Source: Gordonia shandongensis DSM 45094 | GTDB lineage: Bacteria; Actinomycetota; Actinomycetes; Mycobacteriales; Mycobacteriaceae | Assembly: GCF_000423025.1 (NCBI RefSeq) | Contig: NZ_AUHE01000013.1 | Coordinates: 58,575-122,574, forward strand | Direction: 5' to 3' | Length of the DNA stretch: 64,000 nt | Shown here: in pieces, positions 1 to 8,382 of the stretch | Numbering within the stretch: the first letter of the stretch is position 1 | Layout: every line of letters begins with the position of its first letter | Notes under the pieces: generated by a model | What the model was told of the DNA's origin: nothing | The model's input: the letters and a program-made list of their open reading frames with translations, nothing else | Databases searched by the model: none | Position numbers and translations under genes: made by a program

Positions 1-1067
1 AACCGATCACCGAGCTGGGCATGGTCAAATCCGTCGGTCTGAGCGACGACGGATCCGTGGACGTGGGCATCTACCTGACCACGGCCGGCTGTCCGCTGAA
101 GACCAAGATCAGCCAGAGCGTCGAGACCGCCGTCGCCGATGTGCCCGGAGTGGGCGCGGTGCGCGTGGAACTCGACGTGATGAACGACGAGCAGCGCACC
201 GAACTTCGCAAGAAGCTCCGCGGCGACCGGCCCGAACCGGAGATCCCCTTCTCCAAACCCGGCAATCTGACGCGCGTGTACGCGGTCGCCTCCGGCAAGG
301 GCGGCGTCGGCAAGTCGAGCGTCACGGTGAACCTGGCGACGGCGCTCGCCGACCGCGGCCTGACCGTCGGCGTCCTCGACGCCGACATCTACGGGCACAG
401 CGTTCCCCGCATGCTCGGCAGCGAGGCGAAACCCACCCAGGTCGAGTCGATGATCATGCCGCCGCAGAGCCACGGCGTCCGCTTCATCTCCATCGGCCAG
501 TTCACCGACAACAACGCCCCGGTCACCTGGCGTGGACCGATGCTGCACCGCGCGTTGCAGCAGTTCCTCGCCGACGTCTACTGGGGTGACCTGGACATCC
601 TGCTCCTGGACCTCCCGCCCGGGACCGGCGATGTGGCGATCTCCATCGCCCAGCTGATCCCCGGCGCCGAGATCCTCGTCGTCACCACCCCGCAGCAGGC
701 GGCCGCCGAGGTCGCCGAACGCGCGGGCGCCATCGCGCTGCAGACCCGACAGAAGATCCTCGGCGTGGTCGAGAACATGTCGTGGATGGAGCTCCCCGAC
801 GGGTCTCGCACCGAACCCTTCGGCTCCGGGGGCGGCCAACGGGTGGCCGATCGACTCACCCAGGCGGTCGGCGCGACCGTGGAACTGCTCGGACAGGTGC
901 CCCTGGAGACCGCGCTCCGCGAGGGCGGCGACGCCGGCGAGCCGGTCGTGCTGTCGGCACCCGACTCCCCGTCGGGTTCGGCTCTGCGGGACATCGCCGA
1001 GAAGCTCGCCGTCCGCCGTCGTGGTCTCGCGGGGATGAACCTCAGCATCGACACCACTCGGCACTGA
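1..1067 (+). CDS. mrp: Mrp/ApbC-type P-loop ATPase, Fe-S cluster carrier (5' partial)
   Basis: P-loop ATPase of the Mrp/NBP35 family, which carries or inserts iron-sulfur clusters in the cytosol. The reading frame is open to the left edge: codons from base 3 read PITELG before the ATG at 21, and this matches the usual Mrp start (an N-terminal DUF59/MIP18-like domain), so the true start is upstream of the window. The deviant Walker A motif GKGGVGKSS lies about 92-100 residues after the ATG at 21, followed by the DLPPGTGD switch segment. The CxxC pair that bridges a cluster in many Mrp proteins is missing: the stretch after ENMSW reads MELPDGSRTEPF. My recollection is that mycobacterial Mrp also lacks it. 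It converges with tatB, 30 bp away. Confidence 0.93.
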   Translation, partial: PITELGMVKSVGLSDDGSVDVGIYLTTAGCPLKTKISQSVETAVADVPGVGAVRVELDVMNDEQRTELRKKLRGDRPEPEIPFSKPGNLTRVYAVASGKGGVGKSSVTVNLATALADRGLTVGVLDADIYGHSVPRMLGSEAKPTQVESMIMPPQSHGVRFISIGQFTDNNAPVTWRGPMLHRALQQFLADVYWGDLDILLLDLPPGTGDVAISIAQLIPGAEILVVTTPQQAAAEVAERAGAIALQTRQKILGVVENMSWMELPDGSRTEPFGSGGGQRVADRLTQAVGATVELLGQVPLETALREGGDAGEPVVLSAPDSPSGSALRDIAEKLAVRRRGLAGMNLSIDTTRH

Positions 1068-1097
1068 TCAGACCGGCACCGACCGAGCCGAGACCGG

Positions 1098-1574
1098 TCA
1101 GGTCGCGTCCCACTGACTGACGTCGGGCGCCGACGGCGAAGCCGAAGGTCGCCCGACGGTGTCGGCGGGCGTGATCTCGGGTTGCGGTTCGCGGGCCGCA
1201 CTGCGCGCGGCGGGCTGCTCCATCGGCGAATCGGGCCGGGCCCCCAGTGAGGTGAAGGTGTCGCGGACCGATCGGGTCTGCCGACCCAGATCGTCGACGG
1301 CCGTCTGGTCGCCGTCGAACAGGTGCTGGGTGACCAGACTCTTGGGGTTCATCCGCCGCAGCTCGTTCAACTGAGTGAGCGGCTCTCGGATCTGCTCGAA
1401 GTCGTCGCCCAGCTCATCGCGCAGCTGCGAGCTCGCGCCCGTCGCATAGTCGCGGACCTTCTTCAGCGACTGCATCGTCCAGCTCACCGCGCCGGGCAGC
1501 CGTTCGGGGCCGAGAATCACCAGGGCCGCCACCAGCAGGATGAGAAGCTCTCCCCAACCGACACTGCTGAACAT
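1098..1574 (-). CDS. tatB: Sec-independent translocase subunit TatB
   Basis: TatB recognises twin-arginine substrates together with TatC in the membrane. The 158-residue protein starts MFSSVGWGELLIL, has one N-terminal membrane helix (about residues 7-24), then the GPERLP hinge and an amphipathic helix, and ends in a charged, proline-rich tail. This is the TatA/B layout, and the long acidic tail favours TatB. The ATG start is supported by the motif at the extreme N-terminus. It lies 44 bp downstream of htrA on the same strand, as in mycobacteria (sigE-rseA-htrA-tatB), so it may belong to the envelope-stress operon. Confidence 0.93.
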   Translation of the reverse strand: MFSSVGWGELLILLVAALVILGPERLPGAVSWTMQSLKKVRDYATGASSQLRDELGDDFEQIREPLTQLNELRRMNPKSLVTQHLFDGDQTAVDDLGRQTRSVRDTFTSLGARPDSPMEQPAARSAAREPQPEITPADTVGRPSASPSAPDVSQWDAT

Positions 1575-1618
1575 CTCTCGCCGTCCTGTGAGTCGTGATG
1601 TGCGGTGCGCCGACCGGA

Positions 1619-3205
1619 TCAGTCGCCGTCCGGCGTGATCTTCCCGTGGAAGTATCGGCCGTCGCGCCAGTAGGTGAAGGGCACCTCATCACCGATCTTC
1701 GACCTTTGCACGGCGATGGTCAACTCGTCGGCGCCCTCGATCTGCCTGCCGTCGAACTCGGTGACCACATCGCCCTCGCGGACCCCCGCACGCGCGGCCG
1801 GGCCACCGCCGACCACATCGTTCAGCCGGGCGCCCAGCACACGATCGTTGCGGACCGTCGACGCGGCCACGCCGATCTGCGGATGCTTCGCCTTGCCGTC
1901 CTTGATGAGCGTGTTGACCACGGGGATCGCCTCGTTGATCGGGATCGCGAAGCCGAGCCCGATGGACCCGCCGCCCATCGACATCCGGCCGGCCGTGTTG
2001 ACGCCGACCACTCGCCCCTCATCGTCGACGAGGGGGCCGCCGGAGTTGCCGGGGTTGATCGACGCATCGGTCTGGATCGCGTTGAGCACCGCGTCGGTGT
2101 CGGACTCCGCGTCGGGGCGCAGGGGCACCGGACGGTCGACGGCGCTGACGATGCCGCTGGTCACGGTCTGCGCCAGACCGAGCGGGGAGCCGAAGGCGAT
2201 GACCTCCTGGCCGATCTGCAGATCGTCGGAGTCGCCCATCTTGGCGACGAGCAGGTTGCGGACGTCGTCGACCTTGATCACGGCGAGGTCCGTCTTGGTG
2301 TCGCGTCCGACGAGTCGCGCCGGAACGCGGTGCTTGTCGGCGAACACGACTTCGAGCTTGGCCTTGGGGTCGTTCGCGGCCAGCGAGACGACGTGGTTGT
2401 TGGTCATGATGTAGCCGGACTTGTCGATCACGAACCCCGAGCCGGTTCCGCCCCCGCCCGCGGTGCGGATGTCGATCATGACGACGGCCCTGTTCATGGC
2501 CTTCGCGACGGCCGCGACATCGCTGCGCGGATCGCTCGACCCGCTGTCGCCGGGCTCCAGCGCGACCGAGTCGGTGTGCAGCGGCGCCACGACCTCTGCC
2601 GTCCACCGTCCGATGAGGCCGCCGCCGAGACCGACCATCAACGCCGCCATGGCGAGGGTCGCCAACGCCCACCAGTGGACGCGCCCGCCGAACAGCACCT
2701 CCCGGATCCCCAGCTTGGGTCCGGGATCGACCGGGTCGGTGGCGGCCTCGGGGGCCAGGGCGGGTGCGGCGAGCGCCGCCGCCGCTGCGGGATCACGCCA
2801 CGGGTCGGGCGGCGGCTCGTCACCCGGCTCATCGACGGCGTACGGATCGCGCTGCAGGGAGTCGGTCTCGTCATCGGGTTTGGCGAAGGCCTCGGCGAGA
2901 ACGGGGTCGGGGTCGGCGGGCGCGGGTTGCGGACGGCCGGTCGGGGTGACGTCACCGGCGAACGATCCCGCGACGCCGTCGGGTCGACCGAATACGGCGG
3001 CCACCTCGGGCGGCGGTGCCGGCGACCGCACGGCGGGACGAGCCGGCTCGGGCCGGTTCGCCTCGGTGGACGCATCGGCGGAGCGGCCCTCGGACCACAC
3101 TGAAGCACCCGTCACTGAACCATCCGTGACTGGAACATCAGTCTTTGGGACATCAGCCTTTGGGGCGTCGGTCTTTGGGACATCGGCCTCGGAACGATCG
3201 GTCAC
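1619..3205 (-). CDS. htrA: HtrA/DegP-like membrane serine protease with PDZ domain
   Basis: Envelope-stress serine protease or chaperone of 528 residues. The first ~165 residues are a cytoplasmic, proline- and acid-rich low-complexity tail. One membrane helix follows (about 178-198), then a trypsin-like domain with catalytic H271 (NNHVVS), D306 (TDLAVIKV) and S388 (GNSGGPLV), and a C-terminal PDZ domain (about 440-525). The GTG start at 3205 is 3 bp past the rseA stop, so sigE-rseA-htrA is very likely one transcript. In M. tuberculosis this locus encodes the SigE regulon members that respond to surface stress. The N-terminal tail contains a 5-residue repeat encoded by 15-bp tandem units. Confidence 0.95.
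   Translation of the reverse strand: MTDRSEADVPKTDAPKADVPKTDVPVTDGSVTGASVWSEGRSADASTEANRPEPARPAVRSPAPPPEVAAVFGRPDGVAGSFAGDVTPTGRPQPAPADPDPVLAEAFAKPDDETDSLQRDPYAVDEPGDEPPPDPWRDPAAAAALAAPALAPEAATDPVDPGPKLGIREVLFGGRVHWWALATLAMAALMVGLGGGLIGRWTAEVVAPLHTDSVALEPGDSGSSDPRSDVAAVAKAMNRAVVMIDIRTAGGGGTGSGFVIDKSGYIMTNNHVVSLAANDPKAKLEVVFADKHRVPARLVGRDTKTDLAVIKVDDVRNLLVAKMGDSDDLQIGQEVIAFGSPLGLAQTVTSGIVSAVDRPVPLRPDAESDTDAVLNAIQTDASINPGNSGGPLVDDEGRVVGVNTAGRMSMGGGSIGLGFAIPINEAIPVVNTLIKDGKAKHPQIGVAASTVRNDRVLGARLNDVVGGGPAARAGVREGDVVTEFDGRQIEGADELTIAVQRSKIGDEVPFTYWRDGRYFHGKITPDGD
3111..3185 (-). repeat. Five imperfect 15-bp tandem units in htrA
   Basis: Units begin at 3111, 3126, 3141, 3156 and 3171 on the + strand. 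The clearest are GTCTTTGGGACATCA, GCCTTTGGGGCGTCG and GTCTTTGGGACATCG. They encode alternating TDVP/ADVP/TDAP-like pentapeptides in the disordered cytoplasmic tail of HtrA, so unit gain or loss keeps the frame. Confidence 0.9.
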
Positions 3206-3208
3206 GAG

Positions 3209-3607
3209 TCAGCGGCCCCAGCGGTTGGTGCGGCGAAGTCCCGGGCGCCGCACGACGGGGCGCATGTCGAACTCCTGGGTCGGGATCGCGCTGAGCTGGC
3301 TGCGCAGCGACTCGGGCATCGCCACCTCGTCGTGGCACGTCTTGAGCATCGAGCGCGCCCGCGACTGCGTCACGACCTCGCGCGCGCACTCCGGGCACAG
3401 CGTCAGGTGGGCGTCGGCCCGAGCCGCAGCCTGCAGGGTCAGCTCGTTGTCGACGTACGCCACCACGGCTTCGGGGTGCAGGTGCTCGGTGGAGGCGAAT
3501 CCGTCGCGCTGATGATCGGGGTTCGGTGTGATCGACGCGGAGGCGGGCGCAAGCCACCGGCTTCCGCGTGAGAATCCCGCAGGTCTACCCAGGCCCACAG
3601 ACGTCAC
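3209..3607 (-). CDS. rseA: Zinc-binding anti-sigma factor RseA
   Basis: Anti-sigma factor expected to hold SigE inactive. From the GTG at 3607 it has 132 residues with a ZAS motif H67-x3-C71-x2-C74 (HLTLCPEC), the signature of zinc-containing anti-sigma domains. There is no convincing membrane segment, so it is probably cytosolic like mycobacterial RseA. The GTG at 3607 is preceded by GAGGAG with short spacing. A second GTG at 3598 is possible but less well spaced. The same frame stays open far upstream through sigE, which is a high-GC shadow. It lies between sigE and htrA, which fixes its partner. Confidence 0.9.
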   Translation of the reverse strand: MTSVGLGRPAGFSRGSRWLAPASASITPNPDHQRDGFASTEHLHPEAVVAYVDNELTLQAAARADAHLTLCPECAREVVTQSRARSMLKTCHDEVAMPESLRSQLSAIPTQEFDMRPVVRRPGLRRTNRWGR

Positions 3608-3699
3608 CCCTCTCCTCGGCTCGCGCGCACGTGCACCGTCGCTGGAAACGTTATCCGAGGCTCCAGGGTAGCCGAAGGGTTCTCGGGCCGTCGGCCACC

Positions 3700-4464
3700 T
3701 CACTCCGCGGCCGCGACCGACCGACTGTCGGTGTACCCGCGGGCGGCGAGGAAGTCCCTGATGCCCTGGCGGCCGCGGTGGATGCGGCTGCGGACGGTGC
3801 CCATCTTGACTCCCAGCGTGGCACCGACCTCCTCGTAGGACAGTCCCTCGATGTCGCAGAGGACCACGGCGGCGCGGAACTCGGGCGCGAGCGAGTCCAG
3901 TGCGGCCTGCAGATCGGGGTCGAGGTTCGCATCGGCGAAAGCCTGCTGGGGGTCGGGCGTGTCGGCGGGCGTCCGGTCGTAGTCCTTCTCGAGCGCCTCC
4001 ATGCGGATCTTGCTGCGACGTCGCACCATGTCGAGGAAGAGGTTGGTCGTGATGCGGTGCAGCCACCCCTCGAAGGTGCCCGGCTTGTAGTTCGTCAGCG
4101 ACCGGAAGACCCGGATGAAGGTCTCCTGGGTGAGGTCCTCGGCGTCGTGCTGATTGCCGGACAACCGGTACGCGAGGCGGTACACCCGGTCGGCGTGCTC
4201 GGAGACGAGTTCGTCCCACGAGGGCATCAGCGCGCGGTCGCCGGTCGCATCGAAGCCCGCGGTGCCCGCGAAGGGGCTCTGCGCGTCGCTGTCGACGCGG
4301 CCCGGATTCGATTCGGTGGTGGCGTTCATCGCGGTGATGCCGACTCCCTTTCTCGAGGCTGCCGAGTTCACACTTCCGCCGGATGCTGCACTGCTGGGTG
4401 CTGCGCTGCCGGGTACTGCACTGTCGGGTTCAACGTTCGGGCCCCACCCGCTATTCCTGACCAT
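3700..4464 (-). CDS. sigE: ECF sigma factor SigE
   Basis: Extracytoplasmic-function sigma factor. From the ATG at 4464 it has 254 residues, close to mycobacterial SigE. Region 2 covers about 87-150 ([20 protein letters not shown], then FRVF-type helices and the WLHRITTN segment). Region 4 covers about 183-240 ([12 protein letters not shown] helix-turn-helix). The sequence is near-identical to M. tuberculosis SigE through region 2. The start at 4464 is chosen because GTGGAG precedes it by 4 nt. Another ATG at 4329 has poor spacing, and a longer frame runs to 4605. SigE proteins are known to use alternative starts. The N-terminal tail carries 15-bp repeats. It is divergent from an O-methyltransferase gene. 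Confidence 0.94.
   Translation of the reverse strand: MVRNSGWGPNVEPDSAVPGSAAPSSAASGGSVNSAASRKGVGITAMNATTESNPGRVDSDAQSPFAGTAGFDATGDRALMPSWDELVSEHADRVYRLAYRLSGNQHDAEDLTQETFIRVFRSLTNYKPGTFEGWLHRITTNLFLDMVRRRSKIRMEALEKDYDRTPADTPDPQQAFADANLDPDLQAALDSLAPEFRAAVVLCDIEGLSYEEVGATLGVKMGTVRSRIHRGRQGIRDFLAARGYTDSRSVAAAE
4385..4429 (-). repeat. Three 15-bp tandem units in the SigE N-terminal tail
   Basis: GCTGCACTGCTGGGT, GCTGCGCTGCCGGGT and ACTGCACTGTCGGGT lie at 4385, 4400 and 4415 (+ strand). They encode an Ala/Ser/Pro/Gly-rich pentapeptide repeat near residue 15-30 of SigE, outside the conserved sigma regions. Confidence 0.88.
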
Positions 4465-4592
4465 TGCGCTCCACCCTCCCCCATTCGAATGTGGGCGCGC
4501 TGTTGGTCGGCTGAGTGTTTGCTGAGGATGATGTCCCCGCTCATCGGCGTGCCCGCCGTCGCAGGTCAACGCAGTGTGGCACCCTCGTTCAC

Positions 4593-5234
4593 ATGACTGA
4601 CACACCGCCGGCCCTCCCGTCCCTGAGCGAGTACGCCGAAACGGCGATCATCGAAGACGACGCCCTGGCCGAGGCCCGCAACCGCGCCGCCGAGCTCGGT
4701 GCGAACGCCGTGTCCCCGGCCACCGGAGCGCTGCTGTCTCTGCTCGCCCGCGTCGCGGGCTCGCGGCACGTCGTCGAGATCGGCACGGGTGTGGGCGTCA
4801 GCGGACTCTGGCTGCTCGCCGGGATGCCGGAGTCGGGAGTCCTGACGACCATCGACCCGGAGTCCGAGCATCACCGGGCCGCCCGTCAGACGTTCGCCGA
4901 CGCCGACATCGCCCCCGGACGCACACGACTGATCAACGGCGCCCCCGCCGACGTGCTGACCCGGCTGGCCGACGAGACCTACGATCTGGTGTTCATCGAC
5001 GGCGCCCCGCTGAGCCATCCCCAGTTCGTCACCGAGGCCATCCGCATCCTGCGTCCCGGCGGTCTCCTGGTGGTGAACAACGCCTCCGCCGACGGCACCA
5101 TCGCCGACCGGGACGCCACCGACGCCCGAACGCTCGCCGCGCGCGAGGCCGCGTCGATCATCGCCGAGGACGACCGGCTGCTGCCCGCCGTCATCCCCGT
5201 CGGGACGGGCCTCCTGGCCGCGGCGAAGGGCTGA
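4593..5234 (+). CDS. SAM-dependent O-methyltransferase (Rv1220c-like)
   Basis: Class I methyltransferase of 213 residues, similar to the catechol/caffeoyl-CoA O-methyltransferase family. The SAM-binding motif [13 protein letters not shown] is near residue 60, an acidic DPE follows strand 2, and the YDLVFIDGA motif marks the metal/active-site strand. The substrate is unknown. The ATG at 4593 is preferred over an upstream in-frame ATG at 4515, because conserved similarity begins just after it. The gene faces away from sigE, the arrangement kept in mycobacteria (Rv1220c/Rv1221). The 128-bp sigE/methyltransferase gap must hold both promoters, but I see no confident box. Confidence 0.88.
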   Translation: MTDTPPALPSLSEYAETAIIEDDALAEARNRAAELGANAVSPATGALLSLLARVAGSRHVVEIGTGVGVSGLWLLAGMPESGVLTTIDPESEHHRAARQTFADADIAPGRTRLINGAPADVLTRLADETYDLVFIDGAPLSHPQFVTEAIRILRPGGLLVVNNASADGTIADRDATDARTLAAREAASIIAEDDRLLPAVIPVGTGLLAAAKG

Positions 5235-5259
5235 ATCCGCCCACGCGACCCGAGGGCCG

Positions 5260-6333
5260 TCAGACGTCGGTCGAGAATCGGATCCCGCTCTCCGGGATCT
5301 GCACCCCCGGCCACACCCGCGCGCCGCGGAGGAGTTCGCACCGGGCGCCCACGACGGCGCCGTCGCCGATCACGGTGTCGCGGACCAGCGCACCGGCGCC
5401 GACGGTCGCGCCGAACCCGACGATGCTCCGCTCCACGACGGCCCCGGCCTCCACGGAGGCGCCGTCGAAGACCACCGCGCCGTCGAGTCGTGCCCCCGCA
5501 CCGATGCGACCGCCGCGGCCCACCACGGCACCGCCGATCAGCACGGCATCGCGTGCGACGTCCGCACCGTCGAGTACGAGAGCCTCCCCGCACGGCTTCG
5601 CGACGGCGGGCGACGGCGCGATGCCCCGGACCAGATCGGCCGACCCGCGCACGAAGTCCTCGGGGGTGCCCATGTCGCGCCAGTACGCGTCGTCCACGTG
5701 CCCGTGGATGTGCCGTCCGGTCGCCAGCAGGTGCGGGAAGACCTCACGCTCCACCGAGACGGCGCGACCGGCCGGGATCTCGCCGATCACCGACCGCTGG
5801 AACACGTAGGTCCCCGCGTTGATCTGGTTGGTCGGCGGGTCCTGCGTCTTCTCCAGGAACGCGGTGACCCGCCCCGAGGCGTCGGTCGGCACACACCCGA
5901 AGGCCCGCGGGTCCCCCACGCGGACCAGGTGCAGCGTCACCTCGGCGCCCGACGACTCGTGGGTGGCCAGCACATCGCGGATGTCGGTGCCGCCGAGCAC
6001 GTCGCCGTTGAACACGAGCACGGTGTCGGCGGTGAGGTGGTCGTACACGTTCCGGATGCCGCCGCCGGTCCCCAGCGGCTCGTCCTCGGTGACGTAGGTG
6101 AGGCGCAGCCCGAGATCGGCGCCGTCACCGTAGTGGTCGGCGAACACGTGCGCCTGATACGAGGTCCCCAGGACGACGTCGGTGATCCCGGCCTCGCGGA
6201 TCCTCGACAGCAGGTGGGTGAGGAACGGGACGCCGGCGGTCGGCAGCATCGGCTTGGGCGCCGACAGGGTCAGCGGCCGCAGACGAGTGCCCTTCCCGCC
6301 GACCAGGACGAGGGCCTGAACTGAAGAACTCAC
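5260..6333 (-). CDS. manB: Mannose-1-phosphate guanylyltransferase
   Basis: Makes GDP-mannose from mannose-1-P and GTP for lipomannan, PIM and glycoprotein mannosylation. The N-terminal Rossmann-like nucleotidyltransferase domain opens with LVGGKGTRLRPLT. GDV is the metal site (FNGDVLGG). From about residue 255 a left-handed beta-helix of hexapeptide repeats runs to the end (IGGAVVGRGGRIG pattern). It closely matches mycobacterial ManB (Rv3264c). I prefer the GTG at 6333, which has GGAAGGA 6 nt upstream; the alternative is an ATG at 6351 touching the wbbL stop. It is the last gene of a tight rmlD-wbbL-manB operon. Confidence 0.93.
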   Translation of the reverse strand: MSSSVQALVLVGGKGTRLRPLTLSAPKPMLPTAGVPFLTHLLSRIREAGITDVVLGTSYQAHVFADHYGDGADLGLRLTYVTEDEPLGTGGGIRNVYDHLTADTVLVFNGDVLGGTDIRDVLATHESSGAEVTLHLVRVGDPRAFGCVPTDASGRVTAFLEKTQDPPTNQINAGTYVFQRSVIGEIPAGRAVSVEREVFPHLLATGRHIHGHVDDAYWRDMGTPEDFVRGSADLVRGIAPSPAVAKPCGEALVLDGADVARDAVLIGGAVVGRGGRIGAGARLDGAVVFDGASVEAGAVVERSIVGFGATVGAGALVRDTVIGDGAVVGARCELLRGARVWPGVQIPESGIRFSTDV

Positions 6334-6351
6334 CGGACTTCCTTCCGTCAT

Positions 6352-7260
6352 CTACTCACTGCCCCCATCACTCCGGACCTCGTGCTCTCGGGCCTCGTTC
6401 CCCTGGGCACGGAGCGCGGCGGCGACCGCGATCCGCGACCGCACCGCGAGACCCGCCCGCAGCGCCGCCCGCAGCGGTGCGCGCAACATCCCCGGATTGC
6501 GGTCCGCGGTGAAACGGTAGGCGCTCGCGTGGTGCGCCGGGATCATCTTCTCCGGATGCCTGCTGACCGAATGACTCTTCGCGTGCATCACCGACGCGGA
6601 CGGCACGAAGACGTTGAGCCAGCCGGCACGGCCGAGGCGGTCGCCGAGGTCCACATCCTCCATGAACATGAAGTAGCGGGAGTCGAAGCCGTCCACGGAG
6701 TCGAACGCCGTGCGGCGCAGCAGCAGGCAGGAGCCCGAGAGCCAGCCGACCGGACGTTCTCCCGGGGCGGCGTCCTCGTCGCGGTAGGCCGCCGTCCACG
6801 GGTTCGACTTCCAGACCGCGCCGAGCAGCGCGTGTCCGGTCCCCGAGACGAGGTCGGGCACCCGGCGCGCCGACGGATAGATCGACCCGTCCGGCTCGGT
6901 GATGAGCGGGCCCAGCGCACCGGCGCGCGGCCATCGTCGCGCCGCCGCCAGCAGTTCGTCGATCGACCCCGGACGCCATTCGACGTCGGGGTTCGCCACC
7001 AGGACGAACTCCACATCGGAGTCGATCTCCGCGACGGCCCGGTTCACCGCGCCGCCGTATCCGATGTTGCCGCCGGTGTGCACCAGCGTCACCGACGGGT
7101 TCTGTTTCACCGCGCGTTCCGGCGCACCGTCGGTGGAGCCGTTGTCGGCGATCACCACCCGGGGAGTCTCGGTGGATGCGTCCTGCAGCGTGCGCAGGAA
7201 GTTGTGCAGATAGTCGCCCGACGAGTAGGTCACGGTCGCGACTGCGAAGCTGACGGTCAC
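6352..7260 (-). CDS. wbbL: Rhamnosyltransferase WbbL (arabinogalactan linker)
   Basis: GT2-family enzyme of 302 residues that adds L-rhamnose from dTDP-rhamnose to GlcNAc-PP-decaprenol, building the linker between peptidoglycan and arabinogalactan. Visible motifs are VIADNGSTDGAPER (nucleotide binding), the VANPDVEW acidic motif and WLSGSCLLLRR with FMEDVDLGDRLG, which is typical of GT2 rhamnosyltransferases. The GTG start at 7260 overlaps the rmlD stop by 4 nt (GTGA), so translation is probably coupled. The identity rests on sequence and on the conserved rmlD-wbbL-manB order. The gene is expected to be essential in mycolata. Confidence 0.93.
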   Translation of the reverse strand: MTVSFAVATVTYSSGDYLHNFLRTLQDASTETPRVVIADNGSTDGAPERAVKQNPSVTLVHTGGNIGYGGAVNRAVAEIDSDVEFVLVANPDVEWRPGSIDELLAAARRWPRAGALGPLITEPDGSIYPSARRVPDLVSGTGHALLGAVWKSNPWTAAYRDEDAAPGERPVGWLSGSCLLLRRTAFDSVDGFDSRYFMFMEDVDLGDRLGRAGWLNVFVPSASVMHAKSHSVSRHPEKMIPAHHASAYRFTADRNPGMLRAPLRAALRAGLAVRSRIAVAAALRAQGNEAREHEVRSDGGSE

Positions 7261-8177
7261 CGGCTCAGGGTATCGGTAGGCCCGCCGGGAGCCGATCCCG
7301 TGGTGACGGCGCGGTGCACCGCGTCACGCCACGGGCGCAGCGGAGGCAGGCCGACAGCCGCCCAGGCGTCACCCGAGAGCACCGAGTACTCCGGGCGCGG
7401 CGCCGGCCGCGGGAACTCGTCGGAGCTGCACGGTCGGACCCGATCAGGGTCGGCGCCCAGTTCCTCGAACACGGCGCGGGCCAACCCGTTCCAGGTGGTG
7501 TGTCCCGCATTCGTCGCGTGCAGCACGGCGCCCGAACGCAGCGGACCGGAGTCGATCCGGTCGACGAGCCGCCACAGCCCGTCGGCGAGGTCGGGGGCGT
7601 AGGTGGGCGAACCGACCTGATCGACGACCACCCGGACGTGGTCCCGGTCGGACTCCAGGCGCCGCATCGTCGCCACGAAGTCCGAGGCGCCCTCGGTCCC
7701 GGTGAAGACCCAGGCGGTGCGGACGATCACCGAATCGGGGGCGGCGGCCGTCGCCGCACGCTCGCCGGCGAGTTTGGACGCCCCGTACACGGTCTCCGGC
7801 TCGCCGGTCTCGTCGTCGGGCTCGAGGGGGCGGCGCGCCCGCGCCGCGGCCGCCGAGAACACGTAGTCGGTCGAGACGTGGACCAGCCTCGCCCCCGCAT
7901 CGGCGGCCGTGCGCGCCAGATTCTCCGGCCCGTCGGCGTTGACCGCGAAGGCCCGCGCGGCGTGGCTCTGCGCGGCGTCGACCGCGGTGTACGCGGCGGC
8001 GTTGATCACGACGTCACCCGTCCGCAGGTCGGCGAGGGCGCGGCGGACCGACGCGGCGTCGGCGACGTCGACGTCCTCCGATGTCAGCGACACGATCGGT
8101 CGATCACCGGCCGACGCGGTCAGGGCCGTGCCCAACTGCCCGGCCGCGCCGACGAGGTACACGGTGGTGGTTCCCAT
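7257..8177 (-). CDS. rmlD: dTDP-4-dehydrorhamnose reductase
   Basis: Last step of dTDP-L-rhamnose synthesis and NAD(P)H-dependent. The 306-residue extended-SDR protein starts with VYLVGAAGQLG (nucleotide-binding glycine motif), has STDYVF, and carries the catalytic YGASKLAGE (YxxxK). Its product feeds WbbL immediately downstream. The ATG at 8177 begins the conserved N-terminal strand. It is divergent from the LCP gene, and the ~205-bp gap to that gene holds no strong promoter box that I can name. Confidence 0.94.
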   Translation of the reverse strand: MGTTTVYLVGAAGQLGTALTASAGDRPIVSLTSEDVDVADAASVRRALADLRTGDVVINAAAYTAVDAAQSHAARAFAVNADGPENLARTAADAGARLVHVSTDYVFSAAAARARRPLEPDDETGEPETVYGASKLAGERAATAAAPDSVIVRTAWVFTGTEGASDFVATMRRLESDRDHVRVVVDQVGSPTYAPDLADGLWRLVDRIDSGPLRSGAVLHATNAGHTTWNGLARAVFEELGADPDRVRPCSSDEFPRPAPRPEYSVLSGDAWAAVGLPPLRPWRDAVHRAVTTGSAPGGPTDTLSR

Positions 8178-8382
8178 GACAGTCCATCCTGGCCCATCGC
8201 CGCGCCGCGGACTCAGCCGCTCGCCGATCTCGGGTGCCGCAGATCACCCGCCGCCTACGCGGTGTCGCCTCCCGGGTGATCGGGGGTCACGGCGCTACTC
8301 TGGCCAACGACAGGGGTGATCGCGTCTCTCGGGGGCGGTCGCCGCGTGACAGTTCGCCGCGACGGAAGGGATCGCTGGACAG

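Noticed and set aside
1595..3103. Long open frame opposite htrA
   Set aside because: High-GC antisense shadow; the codon and protein pattern of htrA on the other strand is clear, and the frame has no recognisable domain.
4465..4592. SigE self-promoter of the GGAAC/GTT type
   Set aside because: No pair of suitably spaced boxes was found; TTGACC with 17-nt spacing has a poor -10.
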